Shown piece after piece: positions 51,943 to 60,930 of a stretch of DNA of 64,000 bases. Below the pieces are notes generated by a model, which was not told the DNA's origin, did no database searches, and was given only the letters and a program-made list of their open reading frames with translations. Position 1 is the first letter of the stretch. Every line of letters begins with the position of its first letter. The position numbers were made by a program, and so were the translations under genes. This DNA comes from an uncultured Clostridia bacterium (GTDB lineage Bacteria > Bacillota > Clostridia > TANB77 > CAG-465): positions 124,001-188,000 of the forward strand of contig CANQYI010000001.1 of NCBI GenBank assembly GCA_947628005.1, written 5' to 3'.

Positions 51943-54900
51943 TTATTTTGTTAATAATGCTTTTTTCTTAGATATTACTACTATAGCAACAAATGAAATA
52001 AACATTAATGACAACACAAATAATATATTTATATCTCCTGTATCAGGTGAATCTACATTTTCTACTAATTCTGGTTGTATATATACTTCAAAAGTATCTG
52101 TATATTCTTCACCATATTCACTTACAACAAATAATGTAAATACTACTTTTCCTTCTTTTAAAGCAGTTACTTTTCCATTTTCATCTATTGTAGCAATGCT
52201 ATCATCAGATGATAACCATTTATATGTATAATTATCTGTTGCTTCTTCAGGATTTAATGAATATGATAGATAAAATTCATCCCCTACTCTTAAGTCTTTA
52301 TCAGTATATTCATCTTTATCAATTAATACTGAACCAATATTTACCTCTTTAACAGTAAATTTAATAGTTGCTGGCTCTACACCTTCCATAGATGATTTTG
52401 CAGTTATAGTAACTTCTCCTGCTTTTAATGCAGTAACTACGCCATTTTCATCAACAATAGCTACATCTTCATCAGATGATGACCATTCAATGTCTCTTGG
52501 ATCAGTCGTATTATCTGGATCAAATATAACTTCTAACTTTTCACTTTTTCCTTTTAACATTTCAGTTATTACATTTTTTATAGCTATTGATCCTAATGGT
52601 ATTCTTTTTGTTTTTATAGTTGTTGTAGCAGTATATCCTGCTTTTTTAGCAGTTATAATAACTTCACCTTCAGTAAGAGCTGTAACTTTACCATTCTCAT
52701 CAACAGTAGCTATAGTATCACTAGATGATGACCATTCAACTTTTGACATATCATCAGTATCTTCTGGATTATTTACTAATGTTAAATCAAGTGTTTGTCC
52801 TAATAATAATTCTTGATCTTGTTCTTTAATTGATATTCCAAGTAATGGAACACTAACTGTTACTGTACATACTGCTGAGAAACCACCAGCACTTACAGTT
52901 ATTTGAGCTGTTCCATGGCCAACAGCTTTTACATTTCCTTCTTGATCAACTGTTGCAACACTACTATTACTCGTAGACCAAGTTACATCAGGTTTATCAG
53001 TTGTATCTTCTGGTGTTATTTTATAAGTTAAAGTGTAAGTATCTTCACCACTTATTCCTCTTTTTAAATTTAAACTCTTATCACTTATTTCAATTCCATC
53101 TTGTGGAACTAATACTGTAACTGAGCATTCATCAAACAAATCAGGATTTGCAACTGATGTTGCTTTGATAACTACGTTTTCGCATGCAGCTAATGCAGTT
53201 ATTTTTCCTTCTTGACTAACACTTACTTTTGTATTATCAGATGATGACCATGTAATTGCTTTACTATCAGTTGTATTTTCTGGTAATACAGTAGCTACAA
53301 GATTTTTACTTTCATTTTTATTTAATGTTAAATTACTATAATTTAATTGTACAGATGTAGCTTTTACTGGTTGTACTGTATATTCACATGTAGTAAATAC
53401 ATCTGGATTACTCTTTAATTCAGCCTTTATTTCAACTGTACCAAAAGTTTTAGTTTTAACTAAACCATTTTCTACAGTAGCTATATCTTCAGCAGATGTT
53501 GACCAAACTAATTCATCACTTTCGTTATAATCAGCTGGTAAAAATGTTACATTTAATTGATCATTTTGTCCTGCTGAAAGGCTTGAATCCTCAGTTTTTC
53601 CAAAAGATATAGAAGTAATTGCTGTTGTAACAGTAAATTTACAAGATGTTTCTTTTCCACCAATACTAGCAATTACTTTTGCAGTACCGTTTCCAACTGC
53701 TATTACATTTGCTGTATTATTACTTGTTTTTTCTACTTTTACTACACCTTGATTGTCTGATACCCAAACAACACTTGTATCTTCAGTTGCATCAACAGGA
53801 TCCACAGTAGCAACTAGAGTTGTTTGTTCACTACCTTCTATTCCTCTTCTTAAATGTTCATCACTTTTATCTAATTTTATACCTTTTATTGGAATTGTAA
53901 CATTTACAACACATTCTGCTGTAAACTTTTTATCGCTACTTTCAACAATTATTTTTGTTTGACCTTTTCCAACTGCTGTAACCATACCATTCTGTTCTAC
54001 AGTAGCTACACTATCACTTTCTGATCTCCAAGTAAATGTTGGTATACCTGTAGCTGGATCTGGTGTTGTTACGATATTTAATTGATATTTACTTCCTCTT
54101 TCAAGGCTTAACTCTTCTTTATCAAGTTTTATAGATTTAAGTGGATCTTCTACAGTTACCACGCAAGTATCAGATTTACCTGCATATGTAACAGTTATAT
54201 TAGCATTTCCAATTGCATGAGCAGTTATAACACCATCTTCTACTGTAGCAACTTCAGTTCTATCACTTTTCCAAGTTGCTACTTCTTTTGAACTAACACT
54301 TGCATCTGCTGGTAATAAAGTTATAGGTAATTTATTAGATGAAAAACCAACGTTTAAAGTTAATTTTTCTGGTATAGAAATTCCTTCTAATGGAACTGGT
54401 ACATATACATCAGTATTATTTGTAGTTGAAGTTGAAACTTCTGTTCCAGTACCGGTACCTTCAAGATCAGTTGCAAATTGAACTACTTTAAGCCCAAGAT
54501 CTATTTTACCTTTTACTCCATCCTTTACTTTTAATTTTATTCTACCAATAGTTCCACCTGATTTTATAGCATAATTACTACCTTGTGTAGTCATTACATA
54601 GTGATATTGACCTGCAGTATTTGTTCCTGTCACTATAGTCCAATATTTATCATATGCTGTGCCATCAATTAATGGGCAATATACTTTATAAGAATCAAAT
54701 TCATCTTTTTCATTTGCTAATTCTAGTTTTTGACTATCATATGTAATTACAAAATCTGCTGCTATAATTTGTGTGTTTTCATTAATATTAACATCTACTG
54801 TTATAACGTCGCCTGGGTTTACTTCTGTTTTATCTGCAGTAAGAGTAAGTTTTACTGGTGCAGCTTCTGGCTGTGCAGCTACTATAAAGTTAACCGGTAA

Positions 54901-54969
54901 ACCAGTAACTAACATTACAAATGACATTACAAAAGCAAATATTCTTTTTACTATTATATGTTTTTCCAT
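51943..54969 (-). CDS. Cell-wall-anchored cohesin-like protein with nine Big_2 repeats
   Basis: 1008 residues. Signal peptide to about residue 31 (ending VAAQPEAAP); a cohesin-like domain about 36-185 (LTADKTEVNPGDVITVDVNI, AADFVITYDSQKLELANE, GRIKLKVKDG); nine tandem Big_2 domains about 195-965, each with the pattern W.S.....ATV...G.VTA...G; then SPDTG at 974-978, a hydrophobic segment and SKKKALLTK. This is a complete sorting signal of the SPxTG type used by class B sortases. The repeats would act as a stalk holding the cohesin away from the wall. GGAGGAG precedes the ATG. The repeats are similar enough to recombine. Confidence 0.85.
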   Translation of the reverse strand: MEKHIIVKRIFAFVMSFVMLVTGLPVNFIVAAQPEAAPVKLTLTADKTEVNPGDVITVDVNINENTQIIAADFVITYDSQKLELANEKDEFDSYKVYCPLIDGTAYDKYWTIVTGTNTAGQYHYVMTTQGSNYAIKSGGTIGRIKLKVKDGVKGKIDLGLKVVQFATDLEGTGTGTEVSTSTTNNTDVYVPVPLEGISIPEKLTLNVGFSSNKLPITLLPADASVSSKEVATWKSDRTEVATVEDGVITAHAIGNANITVTYAGKSDTCVVTVEDPLKSIKLDKEELSLERGSKYQLNIVTTPDPATGIPTFTWRSESDSVATVEQNGMVTAVGKGQTKIIVESSDKKFTAECVVNVTIPIKGIKLDKSDEHLRRGIEGSEQTTLVATVDPVDATEDTSVVWVSDNQGVVKVEKTSNNTANVIAVGNGTAKVIASIGGKETSCKFTVTTAITSISFGKTEDSSLSAGQNDQLNVTFLPADYNESDELVWSTSAEDIATVENGLVKTKTFGTVEIKAELKSNPDVFTTCEYTVQPVKATSVQLNYSNLTLNKNESKNLVATVLPENTTDSKAITWSSSDNTKVSVSQEGKITALAACENVVIKATSVANPDLFDECSVTVLVPQDGIEISDKSLNLKRGISGEDTYTLTYKITPEDTTDKPDVTWSTSNSSVATVDQEGNVKAVGHGTAQITVSAGGFSAVCTVTVSVPLLGISIKEQDQELLLGQTLDLTLVNNPEDTDDMSKVEWSSSSDTIATVDENGKVTALTEGEVIITAKKAGYTATTTIKTKRIPLGSIAIKNVITEMLKGKSEKLEVIFDPDNTTDPRDIEWSSSDEDVAIVDENGVVTALKAGEVTITAKSSMEGVEPATIKFTVKEVNIGSVLIDKDEYTDKDLRVGDEFYLSYSLNPEEATDNYTYKWLSSDDSIATIDENGKVTALKEGKVVFTLFVVSEYGEEYTDTFEVYIQPELVENVDSPDTGDINILFVLSLMFISFVAIVVISKKKALLTK

Positions 54970-55068
54970 AGGTAAGTCTCCTCCTAAATTATACGATATT
55001 ATTATATAACAAAAAGGCTAAATCGTCAATATAATTTATACAAATTTCTGGGATTTTATGTATATTAA

Positions 55069-58000
55069 TTATTTGTGAGCCAAGAAATTAAGCAAGTTAT
55101 ATGCATCAAGTACACTTATACTATTATCATTATTCATATCTCCTGCAAGAAGTTTTTTACCTGTTACTTTTACGTTGTTTGCACAATCAACGAGTAACAT
55201 GTATGCATCTACTACTTCTACAGTTCCATTAAGATTATAATCTCCTTTTAATGCATCATATTCAACTGTAACATTACATTTTGCCGTCTTTCCATTAGCC
55301 GTAGTAGCAGTTATAACAGCATTTCCGCTGCCTTTTGATGTTACTACGCCATTTTTATCTACATCAGCCACATTTTTGTTATTTGTGGACCAAGTTATTG
55401 TACTATTTTTTATGTTTTCACTTGGATTAATTGTTGCTGTTAGATTTAATTTTTGATTTACGTTAGTAAACTTATATGAATTTTGTGACAATGTTATTTC
55501 TTTTATTGCATTATATGTTTTTACAGATGCTATATACTGGCAAATACCATCGATATAATCAGAATCTCCCAAATAAAGATTTTTTATATTAGTCATTCCA
55601 AATTTATTTTCTTTGTATGTACAGTCATCTTTTACTTTAAAAGTAATGTTTGCTAAATCTCCTTTAAAATCAACTAAATTATCATCTTGTACATCATATG
55701 TAAAGTGTATTATTCCGTCACTTGTTTTAACGCCTTTTATGCCATTAAATAATGGTTCTATTTTTACAACTTCTAAATTACTTGCATCATAAGTTAAGTC
55801 CCCATACATATTACTTATTGCTACAAGTTCATCTGTAGAAGCTTGTTTCCAAGTTACAACTACAGTATCTTTAGCATCTAATCTTTGATAAGTTTCTGTT
55901 GAAAGTTTATATCTTGGTGGATAATTTGTACCTGGTACTACTATTACGTTTGCAGTTACATTTTTTCCTTTATATGTTCCTGTTAATGTTGTTTGACCAA
56001 CAGATAGTGATTGTAAATATCCATTTGAGACTTTAGCTATACTACTATCTTGTAATTTCCAAACTATTTCTTTTTCGTTTATAACAATTCCACTTGTATC
56101 TATTACTTTTAGTTTTGCAACTGATTCTTGTCTAAGGCTTTTACTCATTTTTATTACATATGTACTATTTTCTAATTTTAGATTACTTGGCGCACTTACA
56201 CCATTAACAGCACATATTGCTTTTTGTCCATTTAATGTTTCCACAGTTATATTAGCATTTCCTGTTCCAACAATTGTAACCTGGCCAAATTGATCAACTT
56301 TTGCTACATTAGGATTAGATGTAGTCCATGTTGTTTTAACTTCTGTTGGGCTGTTTGGGAAAGTCGTTTTTAATTCAAATTTTGAATTTACAACAGCCTT
56401 TACAGATGTTTTATCAAGTTTAACAGAAGTAGGAAATACCTTTGTTTCGCTATCTTGTCCTATACTTTTAATTACAGCTCTATACTTATAATCTTGTGTG
56501 GCATTTGTACTATTATTTTTTACATTTTTTATTGTAATTTCATATACATATCCATTTGCTACTTTTACCATATCAGGATTAACAAATGAAACCATATTAC
56601 TTCCAGTATAAATACGTAGTTGATTTTGTCCTTTTTCAGTTTGATTTGGGAAATCCCACTCCAAATTATTATTTAGACATTTTACATGTACACTTGTACT
56701 ATTTGTTATAGAGTAATTTTTATAAAATTTAAAAGACCAATTTGCTGGACTATACGTGCTTAATGGAGTAACACCAATACTTGGCCATGCTACTGCATCA
56801 ACAGAATAAGAGCCACCTGTAGCAAATTTATGTACTGCTTGTCCTTCTGTAACTCCAATTCCCATTGTAGTTGCTGCTGGATTAAGTAAATTATATCTAT
56901 GTCCAGCTTCATATGGATCACCAGAAGCATCATTTATAGCATTCGAAATTGAAGTTATAAGATCACCAGAATATACATTTTCTGTCATATATTTTTGTGC
57001 CTCGTCATAATACTCACTCGATACACCTGTTGGCCTACCCGGATAATGAGGATTTGATACCAACTTTTTTAGTGTTTTAAGATAATATGTTAATAATGTT
57101 GCTTTATGCTGAGCACTATTAGACATATTTACATTATGTGTTAATTTTGGAAGGCCTGCTCCAACACGTATTGCATTTATATATCCGACAGCACCAACAA
57201 GCTTATTTTCTTTTATTTTTCCAGCTACAAGTGCGGATGTACTATAATCAGGTTCTTGAATATATTCATCTATTCCACCTTGATTATAAGTATTTACAGA
57301 ATCAATCAAAGTTTTTTCTATTTCATCAATTTTACTTTTTTCATCTGATGTAAATGTTACATTATTTGAAAAATCTTTTAAGAAGTCAGATGAAACATAA
57401 AAGCCATTTGAACCTCCAACATAATTTCCATCATCTTTTTTAAACACGTCATAATCTAAATACGCATATTTAAGATAATCAGTTGGTGAAAAATTAATTG
57501 CTGCGCTTACAGCTCTCAATGGATTTGGTAAATCTGCAATTAATGCATCTGCGTCATAACTATTATTTGCTACCTTATAATATAATTCTTTGTTATTTTC
57601 TTCTGCATATGTTTTAATAGTTTTTCCATTTTCTACTATTTTTGATAAACTGTCAAATATATCTTCGTTATATTCTGCAAGAGGGTATCCATTCTTTTTT
57701 AAGAAATAATTTAACATTATAATTGAATGTTGCATCATATATTTTTTATATGTTTCTTTATCAGATAAATACTCCTCTAAAAACATTTTTCTTGTTTGTG
57801 TAGTCTTTATATCGTCTACATATGTTATAATTCCTGCTACTTTTTTATCTATATATCCAATATTAGCTACTATGCCATCCATACTTGCATATGTACCTGA
57901 TTCTTTATCTCCCGCAGAATACCACGTACTTGTAAAATCATCTGAAAGTGCACCATATGAAACTATTTTTTCATCACTATTTGTTTCAACATATAATACA

Positions 58001-58266
58001 TTTTCATAATTTCCTTTACAATAAGTATATGCATGACCACCAAAAGCAGATGGTGTTTTAACAATTGGGTCTTCACCATATGCTGCAGTTATCTGTGCTA
58101 TAGTAGTAGATTTTGTAATTTTTACATTTCCAAGTGTAAGAAGTACTTCATCTCCATTTGTTGCTGCAAAAATACATTCATTTATTGGTGTAAAAATTTG
58201 TAGCATTAATGATAGTATAAGAAATATTATGCTAACATTTTTTATTTTTCTTATATATTTACTCAC
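55069..58266 (-). CDS. Exported CAP-domain protein with Big_2, cohesin-like module and dockerin
   Basis: 1065 residues from a GTG at 58266, seven bases after AGGAGG; the frame is open to 58326 but that part overlaps a hairpin. Signal peptide ending near ECIFAAT. A large N-terminal region leads into a CAP/SCP domain about 365-510 (INAIRVGAGLPKLTHN, GHRYNLLNPAATTMGIGVT). Two Big_2-like repeats, a cohesin-like segment (GDLTYDASNLEVVKIEPL, ANITFKVKDD), another Big_2 and a C-terminal type I dockerin follow. The dockerin has two calcium loops, DYNLNGTVEVVDAYMLL and DMNNDNSISVLDAYNLL. It has no wall anchor, so attachment would be through the dockerin. Confidence 0.85.
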   Translation of the reverse strand: MSKYIRKIKNVSIIFLILSLMLQIFTPINECIFAATNGDEVLLTLGNVKITKSTTIAQITAAYGEDPIVKTPSAFGGHAYTYCKGNYENVLYVETNSDEKIVSYGALSDDFTSTWYSAGDKESGTYASMDGIVANIGYIDKKVAGIITYVDDIKTTQTRKMFLEEYLSDKETYKKYMMQHSIIMLNYFLKKNGYPLAEYNEDIFDSLSKIVENGKTIKTYAEENNKELYYKVANNSYDADALIADLPNPLRAVSAAINFSPTDYLKYAYLDYDVFKKDDGNYVGGSNGFYVSSDFLKDFSNNVTFTSDEKSKIDEIEKTLIDSVNTYNQGGIDEYIQEPDYSTSALVAGKIKENKLVGAVGYINAIRVGAGLPKLTHNVNMSNSAQHKATLLTYYLKTLKKLVSNPHYPGRPTGVSSEYYDEAQKYMTENVYSGDLITSISNAINDASGDPYEAGHRYNLLNPAATTMGIGVTEGQAVHKFATGGSYSVDAVAWPSIGVTPLSTYSPANWSFKFYKNYSITNSTSVHVKCLNNNLEWDFPNQTEKGQNQLRIYTGSNMVSFVNPDMVKVANGYVYEITIKNVKNNSTNATQDYKYRAVIKSIGQDSETKVFPTSVKLDKTSVKAVVNSKFELKTTFPNSPTEVKTTWTTSNPNVAKVDQFGQVTIVGTGNANITVETLNGQKAICAVNGVSAPSNLKLENSTYVIKMSKSLRQESVAKLKVIDTSGIVINEKEIVWKLQDSSIAKVSNGYLQSLSVGQTTLTGTYKGKNVTANVIVVPGTNYPPRYKLSTETYQRLDAKDTVVVTWKQASTDELVAISNMYGDLTYDASNLEVVKIEPLFNGIKGVKTSDGIIHFTYDVQDDNLVDFKGDLANITFKVKDDCTYKENKFGMTNIKNLYLGDSDYIDGICQYIASVKTYNAIKEITLSQNSYKFTNVNQKLNLTATINPSENIKNSTITWSTNNKNVADVDKNGVVTSKGSGNAVITATTANGKTAKCNVTVEYDALKGDYNLNGTVEVVDAYMLLVDCANNVKVTGKKLLAGDMNNDNSISVLDAYNLLNFLAHK

Positions 58267-58308
58267 AACCATTCCTCCTAACATTAATATATTACATAAA
58301 TTGTAATA

Positions 58309-58332
58309 TAAGAGGTGATCGTTCACCTCTTA
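58309..58332. terminator. Hairpin between the two dockerin genes
   Basis: AAGAGGTGA / TCACCTCTT with a short loop, but only a short T-run after it. It may attenuate rather than end transcription. Confidence 0.45.
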
Positions 58333-58362
58333 TAAAATATATAAAATCCATTAAGTGATATA

Positions 58363-60558
58363 CTATTTTTGTGATAAGTAAACTAGTATACTATATGCGT
58401 CTATTACAGTTACTTTTTCGTCACTATTCATATCTCCTCTATCAATTTTTGGACCTTCAATTTTTTCACCATTTGCGCAATCTACAAGTAATTCATATAC
58501 ATCTGTTATTTCTACTTTACCATTGTCGTTATAATCACCTTTTATGTAATTAACTACCTCTACTTCACATTTTGCAGTAATACCATTTTTAGTTTCAGCA
58601 GTTATAACAGCACTACCCAGTTCATTTGCAGTGATTATTCCATTTTTAACTGAAGCAATTCTATCATTATCTGACTTCCATGTTAATTCCTTTGACATAG
58701 TTGTGTCTTCAGGTAAAATTGTTGTACTCAATGTATATGACGTATTAAGTTTTAGATATAACTTGTTTACATCAAATAGCAATTTATCAATTTGTAACTC
58801 ATTAATATTAAATGTTTTATTATCTACGATATTTTGTAATAATTTTTTATCTTCTTCATTTACATTACCGTCGCCATTTATATCAGCAATTAATACAATA
58901 TCACTTGTAATTTGTCCACTTTTAATAATATTGTTTAATTCTTCAACATCTTTGTCATCCATTGATTTATCAAAGTTCACATCTCCTGCATATACCTTTC
59001 TTCCATCGCTTAGTGTTAATGGATAAGAAACATATATTAGGCATTCTGCTTTTCCATATTCATTTTGTGCAGTTATAATACTAAATCCACCTGCATTTGA
59101 TGTTACTTTACCACCAGATACAGAGGCAACTTTTTCATTGCTACTACTCCATGTTACATCTGTAGTTTCTTCTGTACCAAGTTTTGCTGTAAGATTTAAT
59201 ACTTCGCCTTTTTTATTAAATTGATATGATTTTTTAGAAACAGAAACTTCAGGGAATTTAACAACTATATTACATTTTGCTTGAATATTTTCCTCATCTA
59301 AAGCTTTACATGTTATTATACATGAGCCATTACTTACTGGTGTTACTGTTCCTGTATCATCTACTGTTGCTACAGTAGGATCATTTGATTCCCATTTAAA
59401 GTTTGTAGCATTTGCTGGTTTCATAGTTGCATTTATTTTTAATGGTGTTTTATTGTTAAACGTATAATCCGTTCTATCAAAAGTTATTTCATCTACTAAA
59501 ATTTCATCTAAGCTAAAGAAATTAACTGTATATTTTATAACATAAGTATTTCCATCTTTATCTTTCAAACTATGAAATTCAATATCAACACTTTTACCTT
59601 TTTCATAAGCATAATTCATACTACTTTCTCTGCTAACCAAATAGCTATATAACCCGTCAGGTACACTGAAATAATATGTTTCATAGAAATCATCATACAT
59701 TAGCCAAGCGCCACTTACTTTGTATTCTTTACCATTTGCTTTTAATAAAACATAAGGATCTGAACTTCCATCTACGTTATAAGGACTATTGAATATATTT
59801 ATAGACCATAAAGCTCTATTATCAATTAATTCAACTGGAAAATATCCAGCAGATGGCCAAGCATGAAATTTATCACTGTTAAGTTTAAAGTATGTTTCAA
59901 ATATATTTACTGCACCGTATTTATTTAGTGAATTTTCTGCATATCCCATAGATACAGATGTGGCAAGTGGATCCAAAATACTTAATCTATGACCAATATT
60001 TGGTTCTAAATTGTTAACATCATCAATGTATCCTCTTATTGAATCAGGAAATCTATATACAGAATATGTTCTAGCATAAGAAATATTTGATGAATTACCA
60101 ATTTGAGCTGTTGTTGCTTTAAAGCCTTTTTGATATAAAGCTTCATCCATTCCGCTTGGTTTATTTGGAAAGTGAGTAAGTGAATCATTTGCTGCAATTA
60201 TCATTGCAGCAGTTTGCGAATATGACATATACTCCTCGTTTTTTGTAATACTATTTAAACCTGATAGCCATCTAAAGTAATTTATTTGATTTAATGTATC
60301 ATCTAATACTTGTTCCTTTAGTTTTCCTTCAGCATATGGACTTCTAATGCTAGGTACTACATCAAATACTGAAGATGAATAATTAAATTTTGGACTCATA
60401 CTATTATATTTTTCAATTATTTGCCTTTTAGTATGTGAATATGTTGTATGTTCTGTTATATCAATATTTTCTGCAAATACATTATTTATTGATACTACAA
60501 AAAAAACTAAAATCATTAAAAATGCTATTTTACTAATTTTATATATTTTTTCTTTCAT
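58363..60558 (-). CDS. Exported CAP-domain protein with Big_2 repeats and two dockerin-like modules
   Basis: 731 residues from the ATG at 60558, which follows AGGTGAGG; an upstream in-frame ATG at 60612 lies in a decayed dockerin. Signal peptide ending NNVFAEN. A CAP domain about 85-235 (LNQINYFRWLSGLNSITKN, NIGHRLSILDPLATSVSMGYA); two Big_2 repeats; a first EF-hand pair (AGDVNFDKSMDDKDVEEL, ADINGDGNVNEEDKKLL); a third Big_2; and a C-terminal dockerin (DYNDNGKVEITDVYELL, DMNSDEKVTVIDAYSIL). CAP proteins of bacteria are secreted and mostly uncharacterised. It pairs with the next gene and with the cohesin-like proteins downstream. Confidence 0.83.
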   Translation of the reverse strand: MKEKIYKISKIAFLMILVFFVVSINNVFAENIDITEHTTYSHTKRQIIEKYNSMSPKFNYSSSVFDVVPSIRSPYAEGKLKEQVLDDTLNQINYFRWLSGLNSITKNEEYMSYSQTAAMIIAANDSLTHFPNKPSGMDEALYQKGFKATTAQIGNSSNISYARTYSVYRFPDSIRGYIDDVNNLEPNIGHRLSILDPLATSVSMGYAENSLNKYGAVNIFETYFKLNSDKFHAWPSAGYFPVELIDNRALWSINIFNSPYNVDGSSDPYVLLKANGKEYKVSGAWLMYDDFYETYYFSVPDGLYSYLVSRESSMNYAYEKGKSVDIEFHSLKDKDGNTYVIKYTVNFFSLDEILVDEITFDRTDYTFNNKTPLKINATMKPANATNFKWESNDPTVATVDDTGTVTPVSNGSCIITCKALDEENIQAKCNIVVKFPEVSVSKKSYQFNKKGEVLNLTAKLGTEETTDVTWSSSNEKVASVSGGKVTSNAGGFSIITAQNEYGKAECLIYVSYPLTLSDGRKVYAGDVNFDKSMDDKDVEELNNIIKSGQITSDIVLIADINGDGNVNEEDKKLLQNIVDNKTFNINELQIDKLLFDVNKLYLKLNTSYTLSTTILPEDTTMSKELTWKSDNDRIASVKNGIITANELGSAVITAETKNGITAKCEVEVVNYIKGDYNDNGKVEITDVYELLVDCANGEKIEGPKIDRGDMNSDEKVTVIDAYSILVYLSQK

Positions 60559-60574
60559 AATTACCTCACCTATC

Positions 60575-60726
60575 TTATTTATTTGCAAGTAATATGAGAA
60601 GTGAATATTCATCTAACACACACTTATTTTTTTATTACCATTCATATTGTCTGCGAAAAGTTTTATTTTTTAAATTTTGGTACCTTTTGTGCAATTTGCA
60701 AGTAATATATACGCATTAACTTTAGT
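60575..60726 (-). pseudogene. Decayed dockerin module
   Basis: On the minus strand TKVNAYILLANCTKGTKI, stop, KIKLFADNMNGNKKISV, then after a one-base frameshift DEYSLLILLANK and TAA. This lines up over its whole length with the dockerin of the 55069-58266 protein (VVDAYMLLVDCANN..., LLAGDMNNDNSISVLDAYNLL). It is the 3' end of a former third dockerin gene immediately upstream. The rest of 60613-60930 holds AT-rich sequence, a 0A-like site and a terminator. Confidence 0.75.
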
Positions 60727-60817
60727 AAAAGATATTTCTCTAAAATTTAGTCCAAATCTTTCACCCCTTTTCATATTACTTTAGATTTTCATGTAAATTA
60801 TATAACAATTTATTCAA

Positions 60818-60826
60818 TTTGTCGAT
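60818..60826 (+). promoter_or_regulatory. 0A-box-like site upstream of the dockerin locus
   Basis: TTTGTCGAT, one mismatch to TTTGTCRAA, 260 bases upstream of the first CAP-dockerin gene. A single site with a mismatch is weak evidence. Confidence 0.25.
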
Positions 60827-60895
60827 ATTATATTGAATATTTTTGATTTTTTATCGTATATTTTCAATTATGTTAAAAAAATATTTCAATTTAAT

Positions 60896-60926
60896 AAAAA
60901 AAGTACCTAAAATTAGGTACTTTTTT
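60896..60926 (-). terminator. Terminator of the Clp-M41 gene
   Basis: AAAAAGTACCTAA / TTAGGTACTTTTT stem followed on the minus strand by TTTTTATT, just after the stop at 60931. Confidence 0.88.
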
Positions 60927-60930
60927 GATA

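Noticed and set aside
51943-54969. Nine Big_2 repeats as a DNA-level tandem repeat array
   Set aside because: The repetition is clear in protein sequence, but the DNA copies have diverged; it is protein modularity and not a CRISPR or satellite array.
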